This document shows, piece after piece, positions 21,884-33,136 of a stretch of DNA of 64,000 nucleotides. Location: contig CM026562.1 in NCBI GenBank assembly GCA_015143295.1, positions 17,140,041 through 17,204,040 of the forward strand, written 5' to 3'. Each line of letters opens with the position of its first letter. The stretch's first letter is position 1. A program made the translations under genes and the position numbers. The stretch comes from Tetracentron sinense. Taxonomy: Eukaryota > Streptophyta > Magnoliopsida > Trochodendrales > Trochodendraceae. The notes under the pieces were generated by a model, which was not told where the DNA came from, made no database searches, and worked only from the letters and a program-made list of their open reading frames with translations.

Positions 21884-22225
21884 CATGACAAGGAGGTTGG
21901 TAGCCCAGGTGAAGGGTACTAGCCTCTGGCTCACAAGTAAATAAAACAAGATACATGTCAAGGAGGTTGGTAGCCCAGGGATGTGCGGATGCTAGCCTCT
22001 GGCTCACAAGTGAATAAAACAAGAACACGTCAAGGAGGTTGGTAGCCCAGGTGAAGGGTATTAGCTTCTGGTTCACAAGTAAATAAAACAAGATACATGG
22101 CAAGGAAGTTGGTAGCCCAGGGATCTGCGGGTGCTAGCCTCTGGCTCACAAGAAAATGATACATGTCAAGGAGGTTGGTAGCCCAGGGATATGCGGGTGC
22201 TAGCCTCTGGCTCACAAGTATACAA
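21884..22225 (+). repeat. Minisatellite of LTR O
   Basis: Five units of about 60-70 bp (CAAGGAGGTTGGTAGCCCAG ... GCTAGCCTCTGGCTCACAAG) are the complement-strand version of the element A repeat, with more divergence between units. Confidence 0.8.
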
Positions 22226-22497
22226 GTCAGGAAAGAAACAAGACAGGACAAGACACGCATGCATGAGTTTCACAAGCAAGATTGAGACATGAAATGGGTT
22301 TTCCAAATATGAGTTTTATAGGAGGTTTCGCATTCATACACGCATATTAAGATAATTATATTGTTTTATGTTCAATACTGTTTATCGTATGATGCTACTA
22401 TTGCTTTTTAACGTATTCACTGTTGTTGTGCTTTTATTTTGCTATGGTTAGCTACTAGCTTGTGCTCGCTGAGTATTCCATGCTCAGCCGTACTTTC

Positions 22498-22638
22498 ATG
22501 TCGGCAGGTATCGAAGAAACCCTCGACCTTGAGCCTTGGGTCGAGGAAGAGTACATAGAGGAGAGGGAGCCATCTATTCCGTTACAGTCACAAGCGGATA
22601 GAGATTTTGACGTGTGGCCATACCTCGACTACTGTTGA
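22498..22638 (+). CDS. LTR-encoded acidic micropeptide, LTR O
   Basis: A 46-aa ORF begins MSAGIEE, has PWVEEEYIEE at residues 13-22 and the same WPYLDYC tail as element A. It differs from A at about a dozen residues and has several synonymous changes in the core, yet start, length and stop are kept although the LTR is old and solo. Confidence 0.55.
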   Translation: MSAGIEETLDLEPWVEEEYIEEREPSIPLQSQADRDFDVWPYLDYC

Positions 22639-22922
22639 GAGGAGAGTACGAGAGAGTTCTTGTTGGTGTATTTTGATATTTTGATAGGTGGGCATGTCCA
22701 CCTTTACCTTGTTATGTTTTGTATAAAACTTGGAATACAAACCTAGTATATGGAAAGAAAATTTTTGGTATACGCTTCCGCATACATGTTTTGCTTCCGT
22801 GCTCTGATCATTGTTAGTATTGTATTATGATTAGCCTTGTTTGCTTCAGGATGGTTTGACAGGTACAATTAGTCACTCCTAAAGTATCCCTTAACTCCTA
22901 AGGGGTATTTTGGGGCACGACA

Positions 22923-24557
22923 TATTCTCCACCTCGATTTGATCGAAGTGTCTTTATGGATTTGTCTGTTTGATTCTCAACTTCTAATCTAAATTCTTTG
23001 AACTTTTTAAAGGTGTCAGATTTGTGTTGCATCAAATAGATATATCCATAGTCATCGATGTTAAGGTAAGGCTTCTTGGTCATCTTCCCTTCGAGACAAG
23101 ACTCGCAAGTAGGGAGTGGTTCTACCTTAAGAAACTCAAGGGGACCATCTGTTACCAACCTCTTGATCCTATCAAGATTAATATGACCAAGTCTCTTATG
23201 TCAAAGATAAGTAGACTCAGTGCAATGTCTTTTCATTCCTGACATTCTAGATGATGAGACATTGTCACTTTGCAGACATTCATTATTTACCAAAGGAAAT
23301 ATTAAATAAAGACCGTTTTTTTTTAGATTATTAGTAATCAAGACTATTTCATCTTTCTTAATTTCAATAATTGAATTAAAAATGATAGAGAATCCACAAA
23401 GTGAAAGTCTAGATACTGAAATCAAATTAAGATGTGCAGAAGGCACATAAAATCAGTCTTCTAAAATTAATGTCTTTCCATAAGGTAAATAAGAGTAAAA
23501 CTGCTTATTCACTTGACTGCAAATTTTTCATCCGAACCAACTTTAAGCATCTGCTCCTGTCTTGTCGATTTCCTGGTTTCCTTGAATCCCTGCAACCAAT
23601 TGCAAACATGTATAGTGGATTCAGAATCCATGCACCATGAATTAGGGAAACCATCCAGAAAGTTTGACTTAACAATAAAAAGTACTTCAAAGCATCTCAT
23701 ACCTTGAGTACTGGCACGAACCTTCTTAAGAGTTACGAGGTAAGTCCTACAGTTCCTCTTCCAGTGGCCTATTTTACCACAGTGGAAACAATTTCCTTTG
23801 TCTTTGATTTCCTTACCAGCATCTCCTGAAGAACCTTTGGCAACTTTTGCCTTACCCCAGTTATCTTTAAACTTTCCTTTATCCTTGTTTCTCTTTCTTT
23901 TCTTTTCAGACACTATCACAAGTATAGGTCTTCAACAAACATAATTTCACCATCAATATCTTTTCTGTTCTCATCTTCCACATTCAATAGTGAGTCTAAC
24001 AACCCACTAATAGTCATCTTTAACTTGTTTATACTCTAATTCACTACAAACAAGTTGAATGACCGAAGGAGTGACTATAGAATAGTATTGATTTTGGTGA
24101 TATGAACCATCTGTCCACCATACATCTCCAGTTCTTTCATAAAACCCATCATTTTCATGACGTGTTCTCTGACTGAAGTTTCCTCTGTCATCTCGGTGGT
24201 AAGAAGAGACCTTAACACTATTTGTTTGGCAGACTTATTCTCTACACCAAACATCTCATGAAGGTGTTTCAAAATGTCAGAAGTTTTATCCATATCCTTA
24301 TGATGATTATATAGGATATTGGATAATGAAGGTAACACCCAATCTCTTGTTGTCTGATTAGAACAATTCCATAAATAAGCTTCAGCCAACAGATTTGGTG
24401 TTGAATCCGGGAGAACCATAGGTTCAGGAGTTGTAAGACATAGGGTAAGCTTTTCAGCAGAGAGTAGCAGGTATATCCTAGATTCCCAGTCTACATAGTT
24501 AGTTCTAACTAACTTCTCATCATGAAGAATTTCAGTCAATGGGTGAAGGCCTGTCAT
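22923..24557 (-). pseudogene. Ty1/copia gag, protease region and integrase N-terminal part
   Basis: This is the 5' half of the copia element split by LTR O. From 24557 down: the gag start MTGLHPLTEILHDEKL with YVDWESRIYLLLSAEK; gag middle (REHVMKMMGFMKELE); a CCHC knuckle CFHCGKIGHWKRNC near 23800; a protease-linker stretch; and the integrase start with CESCLEGKMTKKPY and RSNRGGEYV, ending at the TATTC duplication. Several frameshifts and small deletions separate the pieces. It cannot be functional. Confidence 0.85.
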
Positions 24558-24912
24558 GATCTAATCAAATGACAAATAAGATAGTATTAGGGATCTATTG
24601 TATTCATTCATTACTATTAGATTATGAGTCTGTTTCTAATAGTATTGCCAATTTAGGAAGTTTCAATTGGCATCGAATACCTAGACACTAGCTTAATGTA
24701 ATCCTGCCTTTGGGTACAACATCACATCGCCTTGAATAGGCAGATAGAAACTGTCTTCTCCATTTTCATAGATCTCATCTTGTGAATTCTGGAGCATTCG
24801 ATCTAATATCTGATCTATAAGGGATGTTATACTCACGCTTTGGTGTTGTATAATATCTCTTATTCATGTGCCCACCTACCATGAACCTAATAAACACCTA
24901 GCGAAAGCTCAC
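24558..24912 (-). other. Copia leader, part next to gag
   Basis: Non-coding sequence between copia gag and solo LTR H. It contains CTCACGCTTTGGTGTT at 24832-24847, repeated after LTR H at 27565-27580. No gene seen. Confidence 0.5.
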
Positions 24913-27564
24913 TGTGACTCCCCGAACCCGCGCCTAAGGAATCAAGTTTCGAAACGCTTACCCGTTCGCCATAACCACGCATGTGGAAGACTTTATCCGC
25001 GAAATGCGGGAATTTTGAACTTTTCTTATGAGCTTACATAAGCAATAACAACTGGTCATCACAATAACCCATCATAAGCAAATGCGATACCTCACTGGTT
25101 ACAGTAGTCCTTACTTTGGCGTCGCAACTGTGCCGAAACACTTTCCAGACTCTATCAAGCGTACCTTCTTACCAATCTACAATCGCTCTGGGATCTGAAG
25201 ACATAAGATGAAGGAGTGAGCTATAAAGCCCAACAAAAATCCATAGTCCATCTAAACTATTTTCCATATATTAACATTCATCAATAATGATATATTAGTA
25301 CAGTACAATTCTTATATTTATAATAATATTGTAATTTTTAACCTGAGGTCACTCAGGGCTATTTCACTCTATTCGAGGTTCCCAACCTCCAAGTTTTCAA
25401 ATTCATCCAATCATTGTCCATGACACCAGGTTACTGTTTAAGATAACCGCTCACGCTTTATCCTTGAGTCCATAGACTCGATCGACTGGGCCTTCGCCTG
25501 TATACAACCTCTATCCATGAGTCCATAGACTCAATTATCAACCAATCAGGACTTTTTCCAATTATAACCAATCATTGGGTATGTCGACCCAATTAATCCT
25601 TAAATCATCATATTCTACACATAACCCGGGTCTTCACCCAATAACTGCCAGGAACAATACTTCTGACACATCACATTCTGTCAGGAACAACACCTCTTAC
25701 ATATCACACTCTATCAAGAACAACACCTCTGACAATTACTTTATATTTTTCTTCTATGGGAACACCGACACACACACAACCACATTTGTCAGGAAACACA
25801 TCTGATCGTCAGGATACACATCTGATTGCCAGGATACACATTTGATCAGCCAGGATACACATATGATAGCCAGGAAACCCATCCAACCTGTCAGAAAAAT
25901 GAAACTCATCTAACAAGCCAGGGACACACCTCTGACTAACAGGAAACACCTGACCACCAGGAAACACCTAACCATCAGGAAACACCTGTCTATCAGGTAC
26001 ACATCTGACACATCACTCTGTTAGACATAACCTCTTTGACATGACACCCTTGTCAGGAACCACATCTGATTACCAGGAACACATCTGACCGACCAGGAAC
26101 AACACATCTGACATGCTAGGAACACCCATCTGATAACCAGGAAACACCTCTGACAATTTAACCCTGCAGACAAAAAAAAAACCTCTGACATGAAATCTTG
26201 TCAGGCATAACATCTCTGACATCAAACTCCTGTTAAGCAAAACACCTCTGACATTAACCCCTGCCAGGCACAACACCTCTGACATCAAATCCTGTTAGGC
26301 ATAACACCTTTGACATCAAAATCCTGTTAGGCAAAACACCTCTGACATTAACCCTTACCAGGTACAACACCTCTGACATCAAATCCTGTTAGGCAAAACA
26401 CCTCTGACATCAAATCCTGTCAAGCACAACACCTCTGACACTAACCTCTGCTAGGCACAACACCTCTGACATCAAATCCTGTCAGAAACAACATCTCTGA
26501 CAGCTACCATCATATATCATCACAGCCTCTGTTGGGTGCATAACTGCCGACACAGGCCAATGCCCCCTCAAGGTAACATCATTGAGTTCATAAACTCAAT
26601 ACATCACTGGGTCTATAGACCCCAATCCAACCTTGAGCCCATGGCCTAATGCCGTCCTAACTCTCCCGACTATCAGTCACGGAGGAACCCGAGCTCATAA
26701 TAGATACCGCATCTCCTGACCTATCCAAAGAGGGACCACAGACTGCAGTTCACGTAGGTTAGGTTTTCTAACCATAAGAAATCCTCAATTATTCAAGCCC
26801 TGCTTGAACCAGTTGGGCCTCACGCCCGTGGACCAAGTCCGATGGTATACCATTCCGGTGTAGAACATTACCCGGCCGATGGACCATTCCATCACCTTAT
26901 CATGTTCCAACAACATCACATCATACACAAAGGTTGTCTCGAGGTGGGACTTTTACCAGGCCAATGGACCTACCATTGCCTTAAAACAAACATCACATCA
27001 TACAAGAATAGTTCTGATAGAGAACTTAACCAGGCCAATGGACCCTACCATTGCCTTACAATGTCAAAATCACATCACATCACACATATAAAAGCCCAGT
27101 CAAGCTCTCATAACTTCCTGCGGTGCGATTGATCGCACTTTCCCTACGATTTATCGCAAGCCACATTAAGCCTAAATTCCAAGCTAGAAACAGCCCGAAA
27201 CCGAGGGCTCCAGCCCTTTACTCCATTTTCACTCCCATCCATCCCATCCATACATCATTCATAAGGTCTCCGACCTTTTTCCATCCACACATAATATCAC
27301 CAAACTATTCCACATAAATAAAGTAGCTTAAATAAGGAAAAAGAGAAGAGATGGAGAAGGATTTTACTTATTTCGCACTTTTCGAGACGTCTAGGGGCAA
27401 AACGGATACTGCCAACGCGTTTAGGAAAAAGATCAATGCCCAAGGTGAAGCTTCTCACCTTCAAACCTGATTTTCCACAAATTTATCAAACACTTAACTA
27501 ATCAACCTCAGTTAAGGACCTATAAATGCATAATTTTATTCTATTAAAATTCTGGGCCGTTACA
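24913..27564 (-). repeat. Solo LTR H (2652 bp)
   Basis: Bounds are TGTGACTCCCCG and GGCCGTTACA, with TSD CTCAC at 24908-24912 and 27565-27569. No coding region is present. I assign minus orientation by the TGTAACGGCCC start. A GTGCGAT/ATCGCAC inverted repeat near 27123-27138 lies about 430 bp into the LTR, like the palindromes of the other LTRs, but without the TCGA centre. A TATATAAAAG box on the opposite strand near 27087 leaves orientation open. Confidence 0.85.
25655..26510. repeat. CTGACA/TGTCAGG tandem array in LTR H
   Basis: More than 20 irregular units of about 18-37 bp based on ACACCTCTGACATCAAATCC and CTGTCAGGCA. TCTGACA and TGTCAGG are partly complementary, so RNA from the array could fold repeatedly. 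No credible ORF runs through it. Confidence 0.8.
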
Positions 27565-28899
27565 CTCACGCTTTGGTGTTATTGCTCCCACTATTTGTTT
27601 ATACAGTTTTCACCATGTTCTCACATAGGTGAGAGGGATTGGGCCCAAATTTGGCCTGTCAGCTTACTCACACTCCCCACTATAAGATCACATAGTGTAT
27701 GACAGAAGATCATAATACTTAAGGACTTGTCCCTAGTCTTATATACACATGATATATTAGGGCAATTATTTCAACAGAATAATTAAGCATAATTAACAGA
27801 TATTATCTCATGATAAAATAAACAAGTATCATCTCATGATAATAAAACAATAATATACAAGATTAATTGCTATGCGTCAATTAAAATTAAAATGCATGGA
27901 TGGAAGAGAATGAGATAAGAATAAAGGTAATTCGCAAAATCCTTCGCGATCCCTTCCTTTATCATCTTATTGAGATCATCATCGCAGCATCCTCCTTAAC
28001 AGCATTTTCACCAATGCATAATATGAAATTTAAATGGCATTAGGGAAACCAGTATTCCATTCGCCGTTTTCAGGGAAACCGAATGAATCTGCCCTTTATA
28101 GATTGCCAAAATCTACTACATTTTATCCTCTAATATGAATGAATGAATGAATGATAAATAATTTATCATAAATTTGACCCATAACTATAATCTCATATAA
28201 TTTAGATGCAACACGGTGACGAAGTACTTTTTCTTATTTTAAAAGGTTAAAAATTTGATAACAATTATCAATTTGCTTGATTAAAATCTATATCTTATAT
28301 AGATCAAACCCCGAAGAATAAAACTATTGTATTTTCCATAAAAAAAATTTCATAAAATTATTTTTAAAATATAAGATAGAATTTTCTTAAATCTCTACAA
28401 TATTTTATTCCTTATTTGAATGCAAGATCCTTTCTCGAATGCAAGATCATTTCATAATTGGTTCTACTATTACCAAGATCCAAATAAAAAATTAAGAGAA
28501 TCGAAAATCCTAAATATGATCTCCTCATAAAATAGGGTTTTATAATTTTTCAAATAAAATCTATTTATAGGAAAAATCATACATTAGTTATTTTTAAACA
28601 ATTAATGAATAGATATTAAAGGATAAAATCATATAAAAGGAACTTTCAAAATGAACTATTCAATTCGAAAATAATTATATCACATATAATACTAGTTTTT
28701 AAAATTATTTAATTATCATTATCAAATCTCATTCGATAATATAATAAAAATAATTATTTATTTATTTATACATCTCATGAACAAATAAAAAACAAAAACT
28801 ATGAGCATCATTAAATAAATAGAATTAAATTCATCTCATGAATTAATTCATCTATTTCATTATCCTTTAACATAAACAAAAAATACTCCCTAACCATGA
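27565..28899 (-). other. Copia leader, distal part (AT-rich)
   Basis: Non-coding, AT-rich sequence between solo LTR H and the primer-binding site. With 24558-24912 it gives a copia leader of about 1.7 kb, unusually long. An alternative is that it holds parts of another decayed LTR. No gene found. Confidence 0.4.
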
Positions 28900-28911
28900 G
28901 CTCTGATACCA
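28900..28911 (-). other. Primer-binding site (initiator tRNA-Met), copia
   Basis: The minus strand is TGGTATCAGAGC, two bases inside an LTR end at 28914. It is assigned to the old copia element because it is the first such site upstream of that gag. Confidence 0.75.
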
Positions 28912-28913
28912 CT

Positions 28914-29858
28914 TGAAGGGGGATCCGGATAAAAATTTATGCGTAAATTGGATCCCTATGATCTTTACACCATAGAAAGCAACTAAAATTATCTACTCGT
29001 TTTGGTCATATTACCTCGGTGAATGATGTTCACCGGTGAAGCAAATATCCACTCGAACCGTCAGAACTTTTTGTAGAGATTTCTCGAAGAAATACTCGAA
29101 GCTCGATCCTTGTTCTTCACTATCCCCACGAAGCTTTTAGAATCTCTACTTGGAATTGAAGAAGCAAGAAAAAGAAGATGGAGTATTGGTGTAGACTTTC
29201 TATCACCCAAAACCTTATGCTATGTTTGGTTGCCGAGAAAATTGATGAAAACATGGAAAAGAAAAGAAAATTTTAGATTTTTAATACAATTTTTAGTTGT
29301 GTTTTGTCTAATTTTCTTTTCTTTTCCCTGTTTCTACTTATTTTCTCGACAACCAAACATAAGGTTAGGGTTCAAAACCCTTAAGTTGAAAAACCCAACT
29401 TGAAGATCCTATGTAGCTCACGAAAATCCAAGGGGCATTCCCCTTGGGGCTCACGGTTGGAGAGGAGAAGAGAGAGAGCGAGAATGGTAGAGAGAGTTCA
29501 CTTTGGACGGTTGGAAGGGTTGTGGTGTATTTATAGGATTTGGATAGTATCTCAATCCTAATCCAATTACAACTTATCCCTTTAGGAGTTATTTATTAAT
29601 AATAACTCTTATTATTAATTAAAATAAAATCCTAATTTAAGTATAACTACTCTAGTCATAGTAAACCTTCTAGTTTAGGAGTCCTTATCAAAAGAGGATT
29701 CCTTAATTATTGGGATTAGTCAAGAACCAACCACAAAGAGGAATCCTAATCAAATTGGGAGACCACAACCAAGGGGGGGCGTGAGTCAAGAGGGGCGTGA
29801 GATACATGGGAGTCTTGGACTCCTAGTTGTAATCCAATTACAACTACTTCATCCTACT
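28914..29858 (-). repeat. Copia 5' LTR, proximal part
   Basis: Starts TGAAGGGGGATCC on the plus strand beside the primer site and runs to 29858, where element E is inserted (TSD CTACT 29854-29858). It includes a TGTATTTATAGG box (about 29523). The distal end is not clearly found beyond E. It contains no credible gene. Confidence 0.6.
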
Positions 29859-31643
29859 TGAAAAAAACAAATACAATTCGGTTAACCTCAAATCCGATGT
29901 TTGAGTTGAGAATCTACAAGTTCGAGGAGATGGTTTCGTTTCCCTAATAGTCTGTCAACCATCTTTAATGATTTTAACTAAAGTTATTTAACTCAAGAGA
30001 AGATGATAATTAAGTGCGGAATAAGGAAAACCAAGCAAACCACAACACAAGGATTTTTACGTGGAAACCCTTTCGGAAAAAACCACGGGACCTAGTCCAG
30101 TTATGAAAATCCACTATGACAAAGTAAACAAGAACTTACAAGACTCGAACTTGACTCCTTCGGACTCGACACCACGATCCTTCAGTTCTTTGTCCTCCAT
30201 GCCTCGAAAAGTCACCACGTACTCTCAAGTCCCGTGATCAATCACAGCTGCTTGTACTTCTCTTTGTGTCTCAAAAATAGTCCACGATCTTCCGATCGAT
30301 CTCCGTCAATGACGGCTTCGGATTCCACCCGACTAAATCACTCTACCACGATCCTTCTCGGATCGATCTCCTTCACAAAGGCTCCAAAATACTCCGGCTA
30401 AGGTGTTCTATCCAGAACGGGTTGATTGTTTGATATAAATCAATACCTAGATGGACTCCATCAAAGGGCAAGTCCAAACAAGCAAGAATGGAACTTTAGG
30501 CTTGCAAACTCTAGGTTTAATGCATTAACAAAGGGGAGGAGAACACTAAGTTTTCCAGAGTATTTATGAACTCTAGAAGGAGTTAAAAACCCTCTCAATA
30601 CTTTCCCAAAGTTCTCCTCCACGAAGTGGAAGGGTTCTATATAAATAGGGAATCAAAAACCAAGTTTTAGAAGGTGTTAAAGTTGCTAAAAACTCAAAAA
30701 AGCAAGAAAACCGATTTTGGCAAGAAATCCATATCAAGGTCGACCCATGGGGCACATTCGGTCAACCGGATGGTCCTCAGGGTTGACCCTCACTTTTCCA
30801 ACTCTCTGTCTGATTTCACCATATAAATTTTTCCATACCCAGGGTTGACCCAAAATGGTCAGGGTCGACCCTGAGGTGCCAACCCGAATTTCAAACTTCA
30901 TTTTTGGGTCTTGCACCCTTCATAAAAGTTGTAACCCTTTTCAACGCGGTCATTTTGACATATTATAGAGAAATATCTAAGCTACGGTTTGTGAGATACG
31001 CTCAAAACAAGCAACCTTAATTTTTTGAAAAATTTCAGATCTTAAAACAAGTTTTGCACTGTTTATCTCATCACTTAGGGTGCGTATGGTTAGACTAAGT
31101 CACTTACCACCTAAGGCATCATGTTAGGATAATTCTAAGTCAAATCCCACCTATGCTAGTATGGTATCTAGGTCACTTACCATCCTATGAAGGAAATGAT
31201 CAACCCGAGTCTTCAATGGTCTTCAACTTTACTTGTTCGCGAATGCTTGACGACAACGACACAAGATACACACCTAGACACATAGACTTGCTTGTTTTGA
31301 CACCGGAATATGCCAATACAAAAACATGGACTTTACAATCTCCTCCTTTGGTAATTTCGTGGCAAAACCAAACTGAAGTACATGACTTGACACAAACGCA
31401 CCCAAACACATCAAAACGGTGAATTAGGACATTACATGACTCCAACACTCTTACATGACATCAATCGACAAATCATCTTAATTTAAGACACTTAAGCTCA
31501 TGCCAAGAAAATCAGTCTGCTGCAACCTTACACCTACACATGCTTAAAAATAAAATACCCAGTGAAGCATGTGTGGAATATGAAAATAAGTAATCACAGG
31601 TGAAGCAAGGAATGTACTGAACTAGGGAAATACTACCCTAACA
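29859..31643 (-). repeat. Element E 3' LTR (1785 bp)
   Basis: The minus strand starts TGTTAGGGTAG beside the purine tract and ends TTTTTTTCA at the CTACT duplication. It carries a decayed GGTCGACC palindrome array. It is about 300 bp longer than the other LTR because it keeps the U3 start. Confidence 0.85.
30736..30873 (-). promoter_or_regulatory. GTCGAC-type palindrome array, E 3' LTR (decayed)
   Basis: GGGTCGACCC-type palindromes flank a spacer with ACTCTCTG and CCATATAAA. Several have C-to-T or G-to-A changes at the central CG (GGGTTGACC, GGTCAACC). The 5' LTR copy keeps an extra 23-bp block that is absent here. Confidence 0.6.
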
Positions 31644-33136
31644 TTCTCCCCCTTTTTGGCACAATTGCCAAAGGAAGGCAAGAAGCCAATATTCCAAAAA
31701 ATATACCAATTTAACAAAAGTGAAATATCAAGGCAACCACAGTACAACCAATCAAATGCAAACAATGAGGGACTAAAGAGTGGGGAACAAAATAGAAGTA
31801 TAAAGCACAAACTCCCCCTCAACAACTCAAGCACAAAACTCCCTCTCAACAACTCAGGCACAGAACTCCCCCTCAACAACTCAACTTAATCTTCTCTCCC
31901 TAAGATCAAGGATACCACCAAAATCAGGGCACCTATGCTAGAAGGGCCCATGCAAAACAAAAAACACACACACACACACACACAAATATCATGTGCCACA
32001 CAGACATGCATCAGAAGCATTCCAAGCAATAGTAATTTAAAATTACAAATCCAATGAAGACCATGATTAGTTAGTCCGATTGAGGATACCCATCTAACTA
32101 AATCTCATTGAATGCTAAAGCATAGCCAATTCACTTAGATACATTTAATGAACAGTTCAAAAGTGAAGCAATATGTGTGTAGTGGTTGTCTGACAAGATA
32201 CTAGATCAAGGTTTCTTTCCCTTTCCAAGGATATGACATTAACCACTAAGGGGACTCCCGAAGACATAAATCTTAGAAGTCAAACCTAGTTAGATCTAGA
32301 TATGACGATTTTTTACATTTTAGTGCTCCTTTATCCATTTTATTTGACTCAATATTTTTCTTTTATTTTTGGTCAAATACCTCAAAACTTTGTAAGATTT
32401 CTTTTGATGATCTTTATCTGATCATATCTTTTCATGCAATGAAGGCTTTCACACTATCTAGGTAGGTAGTCCTGGCTATTAGTAGCAGGGGCTTTCACTC
32501 TAGTGACCCAGATAGATACCTACTGTCCGCCTAGGTAGCCATTTCATACTGTTTGCATCCAATATTGACTTTCATACTATCCCAATAGGTAGCCCTTTTC
32601 ATTGCAACAAATTAAGCTCATGGAGGATACACAAAATGGGGATGACTAACAAATATGGTCATTCTAGATTGGTCATCCAAGGTCACACTTAAGGGATAAG
32701 CCATACACCTACAGATTGGAAAATAGCTCTCTTAATAGAATCAGTCAGAGTGCATGTGAAATTTGTAAAGCATACACACATGCATAAGTCTCTAACTGTT
32801 CAAGATAAAATCGATCTAATTTTCAGCCTAACCAAGAGACTATGAAGGTGATATATCCTCAATCAGCAACAAATCATGTTCAACCCTGGACAAGTATAGA
32901 AATAAAGATCACACAAGGAATGCAGATCATGCAAGTCAAGTAAGGGTAACATGAAAAAATCTTTTTGGATTTTATGGTTTTTTAATGTTTTTGGATTTCT
33001 CAAAATAAAGAAAACAGAAAAACATACCAAAGTAAATAAACACTAGTAAAAAAAAGACTACTAATATACACAAATAACATAGCACTAGGACAAGATAAAA
33101 CACTAACAACACACCCTAGGCTATGACAGGCACGGG
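31644..33136 (-). other. Element E non-coding internal region and polypurine tract
   Basis: The minus strand at 31644-31660 reads CAAAAAGGGGGAGAA against the 3' LTR. The rest lacks any pol motif. It contains a (CA)n run at about 31968-31986, a CTCAACAACTC short repeat at 31810-31885, and CTTTCAYACTATC / AGGTAGCC repeats at 32450-32610. I see no gene. Confidence 0.7.

Larger units (their letters stand above)
20987..22922 (+). repeat. Solo LTR O, 3' part
   Basis: O resumes at the CACAC duplication and ends GGGGCACGACA, then TSD TATTC (22923-22927). It carries the R-region block CAAGCTAGGGCAGC, a minisatellite, the GCTGAG hairpin and a peptide ORF, in the same order as element A. A GGTGGGCATGTCCACC hairpin lies near 22687. 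Confidence 0.85.

Noticed and set aside
24832-27580. A 16-17 bp direct repeat around solo LTR H as a LINE-type target duplication
   Set aside because: The LTR has TG/CA ends with an exact 5-bp duplication (CTCAC). The longer repeat starts about 80 bp before the insertion and is part of the copia leader.
29110-29403. 97-aa plus-strand ORF with a hydrophobic stretch in the copia LTR
   Set aside because: It lies in AT-rich LTR sequence on the strand opposite to the element. The hydrophobic stretch comes from T-rich sequence, and no homologous frame is seen elsewhere in the window.
31970-31986. (CA)n run in element E
   Set aside because: An ordinary microsatellite; nothing suggests a function.
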